From assembly GCA_947568835.1 (NCBI GenBank), contig OX387606.1, forward strand, positions 6,262,001 to 6,326,000: 64,000 nucleotides of DNA. The letters are read 5' to 3'. Under the pieces are notes generated by a model. It was given only the letters and a program-made list of their open reading frames with translations, did not search any database and was not told where the DNA came from. The DNA is from Protonemura montana (taxonomy: Eukaryota > Arthropoda > Insecta > Plecoptera > Nemouridae). The position numbers were made by a program, and so were the translations under genes. Numbering within the stretch: position 1 is the first letter of the stretch; each line of letters begins with the position of its first letter. This document shows positions 1 to 14,141 of the stretch, piece after piece.

Positions 1-737
1 CGCATTCCTTCATCGGACTCTTTTAGGTTGGTGGGATTATGTTTAGTTTTTGGTTGAATCTGTCAAAACTGAGCTGCCTAAAGATAATCAGAAAATTCCT
101 ATTGGTTTCAGAAACCAACTTATCTCTTAACTTATCACTTGGTATTGGAATACCTGGACCAAACACAGTGGTGCTATTCAACACTATTCAACATCCAAAC
201 ACAGTCTTTATAGGCAGAAAATATAGATTTGTATTTGTATTTGTATTTATTTGTATACAACATTTGTAACATTGTTTACAACATTTGTATACAAATGTGC
301 ATTTGCTGCACTGTGGTAAGGTACATAGAACTATTGGTAATATTTATTTTGTGGTGTTTATCAACGCACTGTTTTGACATCTGGCCATGCGGCACTGCCC
401 ACTGGCCTAATGGCGTCGGACCATTGGTACATAGGTACACATGGAATATATAATTACAACTATAGGTACCCAAAATATAATTGTAAAGGAACACATATGA
501 TTGCTAGAGTTTTTTTTCTAGCCTGCCATAGAAAATAACTGCGCTGGACAAGGTTCATTTCACGGATTCTGTGAAATTGCCACCTTGGGGCAAAAACTAC
601 ATTGTCATTGTTTTTTTTTAATAAATGACCCTTTTGTGAGGGGGTGTGTTCAGAGAAAAGTCCTCTAAAATTCAAAATGTGTTTATAATGACATAGACTT
701 TAATTATCATCTTGCTGAGTGGAGTGTTTCTTTCCAG
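1..737. other. Upstream intron of the dynein gene
   Basis: No coding exon was recognised here. The stretch ends with a 3' splice site (tttccag) directly before the first visible dynein exon, so at least its right part is intron. Around 345-425 there is a short fragment similar to the 3' tail of the 5S-derived SINE seen at 30.6 and 57.7 kb (shared words such as gcactgttttgac and ctaatggcgtc). The rest shows nothing I can name. Confidence 0.6.
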
Positions 738-3700
738 CCTAATCACAGTGCTAGTGGACCCCTATGAGATCCGACAATGGAACACGTTTGGACTGCCGCG
801 AGACAACATCTCAACGGAGAACGCGATACTGGTGACCCAGGCGGGCAAATGGCCTTTGATGATCGACCCCCAAGAGCAGGCCAATCGGTGGATCCGAAAC
901 ATGGAGGCTCAGAACAAGCTGCGCCTGATCAAGCTCACAGACAACAACTTCATGCGGGTGCTCGAGTCATCCATTCGGCTCGGTTTTCCCGTTCTGCTCG
1001 AGGAGATCGGCGAAATCGTCGACCCGACGCTCGGCCCAGTGCTTCTCAAGCAGACATTTACACAGGTAATGAATTTTGATTGAAAGTAGCTCACGAAAAT
1101 TATGATCAGAAAACTAGCTCGAGCTGAGAAATTAGTCTTACAAATATTAGCGTGTCAATATATTCTTATCATCTTTAAATAGGGGTGCCAGTAAATTTAT
1201 CTTTGATTTCTAAAATTATGGTGCACCCGTTGGTGCTTGCGGCTGTCCTTTTTAACAGCCTTTATAATTAAATAATTACGACTAAAAATATCGATACATG
1301 TATATCAGTCGATGAGGTTATCACCAATAAAGATTAATTGAAAGTAAACCTGTCAAGAAATGAAATTTTTTAACACTCAAATTGATAATGACTCCACCTA
1401 GTAGCATTCTCCATTTTTGTCGGTAAAGTACCTACTCATCTGGAAAAAAATGTTGTAAAGACAGTTTAACATTAGCGCTATGGTAATACGGTAAAACCCT
1501 AGAACGCCTTAGAAGAATTTAAGTAGATGTGCTGTCCTACAGATAGTATATCTGTTTGATCATTTCAAAATTAATGCATTGAATCTTATATGGTGATATT
1601 TTATTTCGCCAGGGTGGCCGCCTTCTCATTCGACTTGGCGACTCCGACATCGAATATGACCCAAACTTCAAGTTCTACATGACGACGAAACTTTCCAACC
1701 CGCATTACCTCCCTGAAATCTGCATTCAAGTGACCATCGTCAACTTTACGGTGACACCATCTGGGCTTGAAGACCAACTCCTAGCGTAAGTTAGCGCAGG
1801 CCAGGGTCTTAAACTTAAAATCTGTTGCTGCTTACCCTGGATCTGCTGTTCTGTGCTTTTCAACGGCTAGAGGCAAAGGCTGACGGTTTCGCTGTCAAAA
1901 GAGCACAAAGCTGAATCTTATAATCTTTGTTACCAATTTCTAGTTCTTCTAGAAGAGTCTTGCAAGGCTCTATACTATACCCCTTGGCTAGGCGAGAGAG
2001 AATTTTCTTCTTCGTTACAATTTGTGTGAATGTATGTTCTAATTGCAGAGACGTTGTGCGTCTTGAGAGACCAGACCTGGAGAAGTTAAGGAACGAGCTG
2101 ATTACACGAATCAACAACGACAGAAATCAACTTCAAAGTATCGAAGATAAGATTCTAAGGATGCTCTTCACTTCGGAAGGGAACATACTTGATGATGAAG
2201 AACTCATTGAGACTCTGAACGAGAGCAAGGTAAAATTTTCTTTCCTTTATTTGTACATTAGATGCAAATAGAAAATTAAAAAATTTTGCATGTTGTAGTA
2301 AGTTGGGCGACCATTCTTGCCACTCATCGCGAATATTTTTGCGCTACGCATAGCTTGAAACTGTGCATGTTGTATCTTGTTGGATCTGTTATACCTAACA
2401 AAAAAATTTGACTCCACTCAGGAAACGTCGGCCATTATCGGATCGCGGTTGGTGGAGGCTGAAGCAACGGAGGAGAACATTTCTATAGCTCGCGAGAAAT
2501 ATCGCGCAGTGGCCACGCGAGGGTCCACACTCTACTTCGTTGTCGCTCAGTTGGCTGAGATTGATCCGATGTACCAATACTCTCTCAAGTACTTCAGCCA
2601 GGTAATGTTGAAAATGTTATCATGAAATCACTTCTTATGTCATCTGGAGCTTTTCATAGGCTAAGATTCTTTGTTAGGCAGTCATGCAGAGCTAAGCAGC
2701 TGAAGGTACCAAACATTAAGAGTTTGGTCAGGAGTACTAATAACTAATTAGCAATCAATTTACTCTGATTTGTGACTAATCAGACTTTCTCTTAGTGCAA
2801 ATCATAGTGAAAGTAATATGTAGATTGTCAGTGATAGCTTCCACTCAAACGATAGCTCTTTTGTCCACCAGGTGTTCAGCACAGTGATCGAAATCAGCGA
2901 GAAGCACCCCGACCTGATCACGCGGCTGCAGATTCTGATCAGTGAGATCACACTGGCCATCTACACCAATGTTTCGCGCGGCCTATTTGAGCGGCACAAG
3001 CTCGTGTTCAGTTTTATGCTGTGTATGAACGTCCTCAAGCAAGCAGGCATCGTCAGCGAGGCCGAGTGGAGTTTTCTGCTTCGAGGGCCAGTGGCGGCTA
3101 AGCAGGTAATTCCTTGGACGATTCAATCATTTAACTACTAAGTAATAACTTGGATCTAGCTACATATCATTTGGAACAATTTATTTTATTTTACCCGACT
3201 TCTTTTACTGAGCAACTAACTGTTAAAGATTTAAGAAGCAAAACATTGTACACCCTGTAAACATGTAAGCTCAGTAATGAGTATAACGCTAAAAAATGTG
3301 ATCTGGCCGAATGGCTTTCAGCCGGCTGAGAAAAAGCCGGACTTGCCTGGGCTGTCGGACAGTGGCTGGGTTGCTGTGAATTTCCTTGCGTCTTCGTTTG
3401 GAGTGTTTGAAGGATTGCCCAGCACTGTGGTCGAGCAGATCACTCTCACCGTTGGAGACTTTGTTCAGGTAGGATCATTGCCTCCAGTTGCTAAGCCCTC
3501 TTGGCATAAAAGTCTTTTAAGTAGTTGCTTTTAAGTTTTTACTTCTGAGGACACTGAAAATGATAAGGTCTTTAATGTTTTACAATGTTGTGTATCAAGG
3601 TTATCTCACTTGGTGGGAGCCAAGGAAATTCTAAGATAAATTGGGATGAAAAACTAGAAGATTTCCAGAAGTTAATGCTGATGAAAGTACTGCGAGAAGA

Positions 3701-6700
3701 AAAGGTACAGAACAACTAATTGCATTGTAAATTTCATTTTACTTTGATATAGAAGTTGAATATTAAGCGTTTTTCAATTATTATTTCAGCTCGTCTTTGC
3801 GATCACCGAGTTTGTCAAAGTGAAATTGGGCCAGAAATTCATCGAGAGTCCTCAAGTTAATTTGCACTTACTGTAAGTATCACATATTTTTTCACTTGAG
3901 CAAACTCCGTAGCTTGCTCAGCTAAATCAATTTTCTGAACTGGTGGCTCGTTTGAAAGGTTCCAAGACACTGCCAACGTGACCCCTCTGGTGTTCGTTTT
4001 GAGCACTGGCTCGGACCCATTTGGGGCTTTCCAACGCTTCGCAGTCGAGAAGGGCTACCGCGACCGCATCCAGTCTATCTCCCTTGGGCAGGGCCAAGGG
4101 CCCGTCGCAGAGAAGTTGCTAGCAGCTGGTATGGAACAGGGCGATTGGGTCTTCTTGCAGGTAATGGTAGCAAATTATCAGGGTCGATGATAATGTGAGT
4201 TGAGAATTGTTGAACGTAATTTGAAACGCGTTGGGCTGAACTGTAGACAAAAGTTTAAAAACTTAACACATTATTTTAAATGCTTAGCTGGCATTTTTCC
4301 CAGCGCCCATCCCAAATTATTAATTACTCTAACTAGAACACAATGTTAATTTACCATCTCCTCCTAAATTCCAGCTGAAGTCTCCCAGTGTCACAGTGAT
4401 TTTAGTTGTTAAAATTCTGCTCTCCTTTCTTACTAGACATTTATAAAACTTGATCTAATCTAGAAATGATATATATCATGCTTGAATTTGCATACCTACC
4501 TTGGTGTAGGCCAGACTTAGAAACCACGCAATTACACATTTCGTTTACGCAGAACTGTCATCTGGCTACGTCTTGGATGCTGTCCATGGAGCGGATCATC
4601 GTGAAACTGACAGAGTCAGGGGACACGGTCCACAAAGAATTCCGCCTCTATCTCAGCTCGATGCCATCGGTTAACTTTCCGGTCTCCGTGCTACAGAACT
4701 CAGTTAAGGTTACCAACGAGCCACCCAAGGGTCTCCGAGCCAACATCAAGCGAGCCTTCCTTGAAATGCAGGAAGACTTCTTTGAAGATCATCGTAAGAA
4801 AACGACCTAATGTATCTTTGATACCACTTGCTGTGTTTGTAGAAGCGAAATTCTTCTCACATAACTGATTTTGATTGTTATATAATTATTTAAGTTGAAA
4901 AGGGGCTTGTAGGTAATAAAGTAATGAAGTAATGAAGTAGTAAATCAGCTTCTGCTTTCTGAGACTTCATTTAGAAAATATATCAAATTCCTCAGTTTTC
5001 TAGCACTAGACCAGAACTACAAGCCCAAAGTTAAGAACACTTTGAGTTAAAAACACTTTATTGAATATTTTCCTCTGCCAACTCCAACTATGTTGCGAGC
5101 GTTCAATTGTGACTGTTTGGCATTGCAGCATTGGAGGGGGACTGGCGTAAGATGATTTTTGGCATCTGCTTCTTCCACGCGGTAATCCAGGAGCGAAAGA
5201 AATTCGGCCCGCTAGGCTGGAATATAACCTACGAGTTCAACGACAGTGACCGCGAGTGTGCACTGAACACGATGCGCATGTTTTGCGCGGAGGGTACAAT
5301 CCCGTGGGACGCACTTGAGTACATCACTGGTGAGATCACCTATGGTGGCAGGGTCACGGACTACTGGGATTTGCGCTGTCTCAAGACCATACTGAAGGGA
5401 TTTTTTGCTCCTGTCACGTTGGAGGATGGTAAGTTGATTCAGAATTGGGTATCTTTGTGCTTAATTTGTATTCTTCGCTTATTTCTCTGCTTCAAATTGA
5501 TAATTAAATACACCAAAATATCTCTTATACAAATAGAAATCAGATTTTTCTTCTAAATTCAATCTTATGTTCAAAGACATTAGACAGAATAAGTGAATTT
5601 GGGAAGATATTAGATTGATCATGAAACATACCAGAATAATGCAGAAGAAAATGAATTGCACACTAGCTAAATGCAAATGATTTTTGTTATGATATTCAGT
5701 ATCTACATACACTTGTGAATAATGAAACCATCATTCCATCAAACCATTTCACCATCAAACCATTTGATGTGAAACTAAACTTACTAAAAACTGAACTGAA
5801 AATTTACTTTGGTTTGCAGACTTCAAATACTCAGCGTCTGGTACGTATCACTGCCCCGAATCTTTATTGTGCAACACACTACAGCAATATCGAGACTTTA
5901 TTGAGACTCTGCCGATTATCGAGGAGCCAGAAATCTTCGGCATGCACGAAAACGCAAATATTGCCTATCAGGTAAGCGTGACTTGATACCTCAATCCCCA
6001 TGTCCTACTTGAAAATTGCAGAAATCATGGTTACAAGATGACTATTTGAAATATAACTTGTTCTATACATTGAGTAAGTAACAAATTCAAATTACTAAGT
6101 TAAAAAAATACAAAAATCCATATCAAAGTTTATGAATTCAGGAATAAGATAGCCATAGTAAATTTAAAGTTCAGGATCCAGTTCAATTTCTGGCATCAAA
6201 CAGAATTCCCAAGATGTTGTTGCTCGCCACATTGGCCTTTCCCGCTGTCTCCAAATCTTTTCTTCCATCTTTCTTAAGATCAAAGAGACCCAGTCTGTAC
6301 TGGTGACTATCATGGAGGTCCAACCAAGAGCTTCTGCAGGGACGGAGGGAAAATCCAGTGACGAAATTGTGTACGATGCGGCACAAGCCATCATCGAATC
6401 CGTGATAACCAAGATCAAAACAGACGATGTTTTTCCAATACTCGTCAGGGTGAGTGAAATCTTGTAAATTAATAATCGAATTAACGACTGGATATAATAT
6501 ACAATATATATAACTCGGCTTTTTTTGGCGACGACGCTAAATTACGTACAGTAGCTACCGACAGTAGAGTGGCTGAATCAGCCATGAATTGGCTGATTGT
6601 AGAGATTTTTTAAAAAGAACGGCTGCAAGGGCCATCGGATTGCACCTACCGTTACCATGTGTTACTGGCTCCTCTGCTCAGGAGAATGTTTAACATTAGC

Positions 6701-9075
6701 GCTGGCCCTCTGACTATATCCATAAACTCAATGATATAACCGTTGAGTGTAGGTTAGGTTAGGTTACACTCAACGATATAACTGCTGTAAAATGTAGTGC
6801 TAAATTAAAAAAATGTAAATAACTGTTTGTGATTATTTGTTTTCAGCGTGACTCTAAAAGTCGGCTTCCTTCTCTGACGACAGTTTTGCTGCAAGAAGTA
6901 GATCGTTTCAACAAGCTTTTACGTAAACTCCACACATCTTTGGATCAGCTGCAAAAGGCGATCAAAGGTTTTGTGGTAATGTCTGAAGCATTGGAGGATG
7001 TTTTCAAAGCATTCATCAACAATCAGGTGATTTTTTAAAGCTGCAGCACACAACATGAAGTAAGTCAAGTACCACTTACAAATGTCTCTTACTTTGTGTC
7101 AGGTTCCTAAAATGTGGGCATCGGTTGCATATCCGTCACTCAAGAGCTTGGGGAGCTGGATTCGTGACCTGAAACTGCGCCTTGATTTCATCGGGGTAAA
7201 TAATAAAATTACGTATTACAAAAATTATATTGGGAGTACCTACCAAACTTTCAGTTTTCTTGCGTATTCAGCTATATTTAAGTCATATTTCCTCTGATAA
7301 TTAGCCTGAATGGCAGTGAAAGGAGACATGTACATTATATGTAAACTGTTAATTACATCCTTATGCCAGTTTAACTATCCATATTGAATGGTAGCATATG
7401 TATTTTTAACAGATAAAATACTGAACTGGCTATTTTATTATTAACAACACTATAACCGTCTCAAAAATTGAAATACCCCGCGCATTGCAAGCGTTTGCAA
7501 AATAAGATTTCATTCTATTACAGCAACGAATCCAACGTCAAATTGGAGTTATTTGAGTTTGACAGATTGTGACGTGATATAGCGTCACTAGAATCAGAGT
7601 AGAATCAGACTGACTGTGAGTATTCACAGCCTCATGGTTCTACTCCTTGGAGAACTGTCATTCTCATCAAATACACTGAGATCGTCTCATAAAGCCAGTG
7701 TCCAAATAGCTCAATAGTTCAGAGCAACACCCGCGATCTGTGGAGATCGGGGTTCGAGTCCGCGTTAGGGCATCAATTTTTGAGACGGTTATAGTGTTGA
7801 TAATAATAAAATACCCCACGCATTGCAAGCGTTTGCAATTTAAATAAGATTTTATCCTAATGAACTGGCTGTTTATTTTCAATTGGTTTTGCAGACGTGG
7901 CTACAGTATGGACCGCCTGTCTCGTTCTGGATCTCAGGCTTCTTTTTCCCGCAAGGCTTCTTGACTGGCACGTTGCAGACCCATGCACGGAAGTACGACT
8001 TGCCCATTGATCAGCTCCTCTTTGACTTTACCGTGTTACCTACTTTGCTTGACCAGGAAGATATCGAGCGGCAGCATATCGAGAACGAAGGCAAGGAAGT
8101 AAGTCTTGTTTCAATTTACTTTGAAATTATTCTTGCAATCTTGATGAAAAATGAAGCGTTCTTTGCTTTTTTATGTTCAAATTTCTAAGGCTTTAATTAA
8201 TACTCTTTTAACAAATAACTGTGTTTTTTTATTATTAGTGTTTCCAAAAATAAAATACCCTGCGCATTGGAAGCGTTTGGAATTTAAATCAGATTTTGCA
8301 AACTGTATTTTTATTTCTCACTGTTGTCTTAATGTTGTCTTAATCTATCATGATGTCTGCTCAGTATGAAGAGATCTACGCTCCCCTGGTGTCCCCGCTA
8401 GATGGAGTGCTGATTCACGGGCTTTTCCTTGATGCTGCTCGTTGGGACTTTGAGATGGAAGTTCTAGGGGATCCAAACCCAGGTACAGATCAAGTATTTT
8501 TTAGAATTTTTTCATTGGCTTTTTTTTCCAAAAAATTACGCCAATGTTAGGTTTTCCATAAAGTGGAAAGTGAAGCAATATTAAAGAGTTTCTGCAAACA
8601 GAACTTATGAAATCCAGCTTAAATCCAGCTAAATCCAGGTGCTGGATAGCTTATGTAGACCTGATACAATTATGTAATTGTGTAAATTGTGTAATGCATT
8701 GCAATCTACTTTTTTGGATGTTGATAAAAGTAGTGGTGACTGGAGGACAGTGAGAGGAGTGCTACCATAAAGCTCATTGATCTATGGTGCTACACTCCCC
8801 TTCCTTTACCAGAATAAAGAGTTTAATTTGTAACTCTGACAACAGGTGAGATGAATCCTCCAATGCCAGTGATGTGCCTGACACCGCTGACAAAACTGCA
8901 GGAAGGCCTTAACCGGTACTTTTCGCCGTTGTACAAGACTTCGGTACGAGCTGGAACGTTGTCCACCACCGGACACAGCACAAACTTTGTAGTCACGGTA
9001 CTCGTGCCCACAAACTTGCCACAAAGCTACTGGATCCTTAAAGGAACTGCACTGCTAACCCAACTTACAGACTAA
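738..9075 (+). CDS. Axonemal dynein heavy chain, C-terminal part (5' end outside window)
   Basis: Motor ATPase of ciliary/flagellar dynein arms. Eighteen exons are visible: 738-1065, 1613-1785, 2049-2229, 2422-2601, 2872-3105, 3322-3468, 3600-3704, 3790-3872, 3959-4160, 4553-4793, 5129-5428, 5820-5971, 6204-6449, 6847-7026, 7103-7195, 7895-8098, 8365-8482, 8846-9075. All have GT/AG borders and compatible phases and give 1131 residues plus a stop at 9073-9075. Conserved landmarks in order: [25 protein letters not shown] and SGLEDQLL (AAA5 region), VVRLERPDL, a [15 protein letters not shown] block, [18 protein letters not shown] then NCHLATSW (AAA6 region), [63 protein letters not shown] and [11 protein letters not shown]. 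The C-terminus ([11 protein letters not shown]) fits inner-arm axonemal types rather than cytoplasmic dynein; a DNAH6-like member is my best guess, not proven. AAA1-AAA4 and the stalk lie upstream of the window. Confidence 0.93.
1170..1510 (+). mobile_element. MITE-like repeat family A, copy 1
   Basis: Intron sequence shared with 22830-23190 and 41590-42115 and, in part, with 6520-6765. Shared blocks are a GGTGCTTGCGGCTGT-like head, an AATTAAATAATTA stretch, ATCGATAC, a CTCCATTTTTGTCGGTAAAG block and a terminal TTTAACATTAGCGCT. Copies sit in introns of different genes in both orientations, so this is an interspersed repeat. No coding capacity was seen; edges are approximate. Confidence 0.6.
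6520..6765 (-). mobile_element. MITE-like repeat family A, copy 2 (partial, inverted)
   Basis: Lies in the dynein intron 6450-6846. It shares the block around GGCTGCAAGGGCCATCGG with the inverse strand of the other copies, and ends in TTTAACATTAGCGCT followed by a block (ctctgactatatccataaactc) that matches the outer end of the 22.8-kb copy. Because the same terminal word is found facing outward at both ends of the family, I infer terminal inverted repeats. Confidence 0.5.
6731..6781. repeat. Hairpin with (GGTTA)3 loop
   Basis: Two inverted arms, CGTTGAGTGTA and TACACTCAACG, flank a loop of three GGTTA units. The loop unit is a permutation of the arthropod telomere repeat TTAGG, but three units inside a hairpin in an intron do not make a telomere. 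Confidence 0.45.
7435..7858 (+). mobile_element. tRNA-like short element (SINE/MITE hybrid), copy 1
   Basis: Bounded by inverted repeats around AACACTATAACCGTCTC on the left and GAGACGGTTATAGTGTT on the right. The interior includes a CAAATTGGAGTTATTTGAG block and, at about 7699-7772, a tRNA-like stretch with an A-box (TAGCTCAATAGTTCAGAGC) and a B-box (GGTTCGAGTCC). A 50-bp block with the core GCATTGCAAGCGTTTGCAA abuts both ends of this copy (7465-7511 and 7808-7858). Other copies are at 45571-45986 (+) and, split, at 17440-19080 (-). It lies in the dynein intron 7196-7894. Confidence 0.7.
8250..8300 (+). repeat. Isolated 50-bp GCATTGgAAGCGTTTGgAA block
   Basis: A stand-alone copy of the block that borders the tRNA-like elements, here with two substitutions and followed by TTTAAATCAGATTTTGCA. 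Another solitary copy is at 17131-17186. It is therefore repeated independently of the tRNA-like unit. Confidence 0.5.
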
Positions 9076-9630
9076 CTGCAAGTAGCTCTGTTTTTATACT
9101 AGATGTTTTTAATTGTTTTTACTAATATTTTGTTGAAAATATATATTGCGTAATATTAAAAAATGATTTCAATACCAACCTACCTGTATCCTTCATTAAC
9201 TTGATAAGCTTCATTTCTTCATTAACTTTCTTTCATTAACTTACTAGTATTAACTATCTTTCATTAACTTCGTTTATTTTCAAAAACCATTTTTGAATTT
9301 GATTTTGAAAGAATTATTGTAATTTCTGGCGTCTATTTAATTAATAATTTCACAAGATATTAACTTATTTTTTTTTTAATTTACTTTATAAACAAACGAA
9401 GCGCCACTCTTTTTTGTCCTGCATTCTCTTTCGCCCAAGTCCTACACGAGTGACTGCGAGTAACCTACAGAAAGTGACTCATTTCAAATCTGACAGTCAG
9501 CCGCGCCAGAATGAGGGTGTGAGCAATCCAAGGTTACTAAGGCTAGGCTGGTGGTGTGTGTTCATTCGGTGTTGGTTGAAGGTACCGATTTGGATTGCCG
9601 AAAAGGAACTGGATATTAAAAGAAGTTATA
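9076..9630. promoter_or_regulatory. Dynein-to-Arp3 intergenic region with Arp3 promoter and 5' UTR
   Basis: Only 555 bp separate the dynein stop from the Arp3 start codon. The left part is AT-rich with imperfect cattaact repeats (about 9190-9270). The right part (about 9400-9630) is less AT-rich and presumably holds the Arp3 promoter and 5' UTR. No TATA box or other precise signal could be assigned. Confidence 0.45.
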
Positions 9631-13236
<3,606 letters not shown>

Positions 13237-14141
13237 AGGTTGTCGGAAACATTGTGGGAATGGCACCTATCCATGACGGGTGTCGAAAATGAAGAACATG
13301 TACCTTTTGATCTTATATGATTGCATTTACATTTAAATAGAATATTATGTATGGAAATGATGGTGCATCAAGTGAATAGGAGAAAGACACATACATTTTT
13401 GAGCTTTGAGAAATGCTCATTTTAATCTAGGTTCTATTGTTTTCAAGTAACTTTTCAGGTAAAATAAAACTGAAACTATTGCATCAATTTGAATGCAGAG
13501 GTTTATTTCATACTGTGCCTAAAAGTGTAGTTGATCAAATTTCCGTTGATAATTAAAAAAGTACTTTAGGAGGCAATATGTTTATTACATAAGAGATAAT
13601 TAAATATTCTGTGGGTTTTCAGAGCATTTTAATAAGTCTGCTGATTATTTAAACTCAAATAAACTCTTAAAGCTGAACGCGCAAAAGGCGTCAATGGTTA
13701 AACGCAGCTTTGAAGGACGCCATCGATCCCTCATAAAGTCGGCCATTTTGAATTAGCGTTTCGCCGGATTTAATCTTATTGTGTCGCATGTACCTGCGCT
13801 GATACTATACGTGTTTTGTCGCGCTTCTGCTTTATCGACTTGCGAATTTATACAATAACCGGTAAGCAAGTGACTTTCAATCACTTTTAAACGTTTCGAC
13901 CATAACATTTTAGTTTTTTTTCCCTCTTGTTTGGGTTAGGCTTGGGCTTGGTCAAGTTACGATTCCCCTTGCTTTGCTGGCTTCGATTGCCTGTTTGTTA
14001 TTCTTGGTAATTGATACCGTGTGGTGTGCGGCCGATATGTTCTAGGTAGTGTCCGTATACAATAAGTGTGCTTCAAATAATAACTGCCAAAAAACTAACC
14101 TGGTGCATTTCAACACTGCTTTTTCTACCTAGGAACTGACC
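13237..14141. promoter_or_regulatory. Arp3 3' UTR, SR-gene promoter and non-coding first exon
   Basis: The Arp3 3' UTR runs from 13237 to shortly after the AATAAA at 13463. A less AT-rich stretch at about 13670-13860 precedes the SR-protein gene. A likely non-coding first exon ends at 13861 with donor GTAAGC, and the next exon starts at 14133 after ctacctag, nine bases before the start codon. The transcription start cannot be fixed from sequence alone. Confidence 0.55.

Noticed and set aside
6750..6770. Interstitial telomere (TTAGG)n
   Set aside because: Only three units, within a hairpin in an intron; too short to call telomeric.
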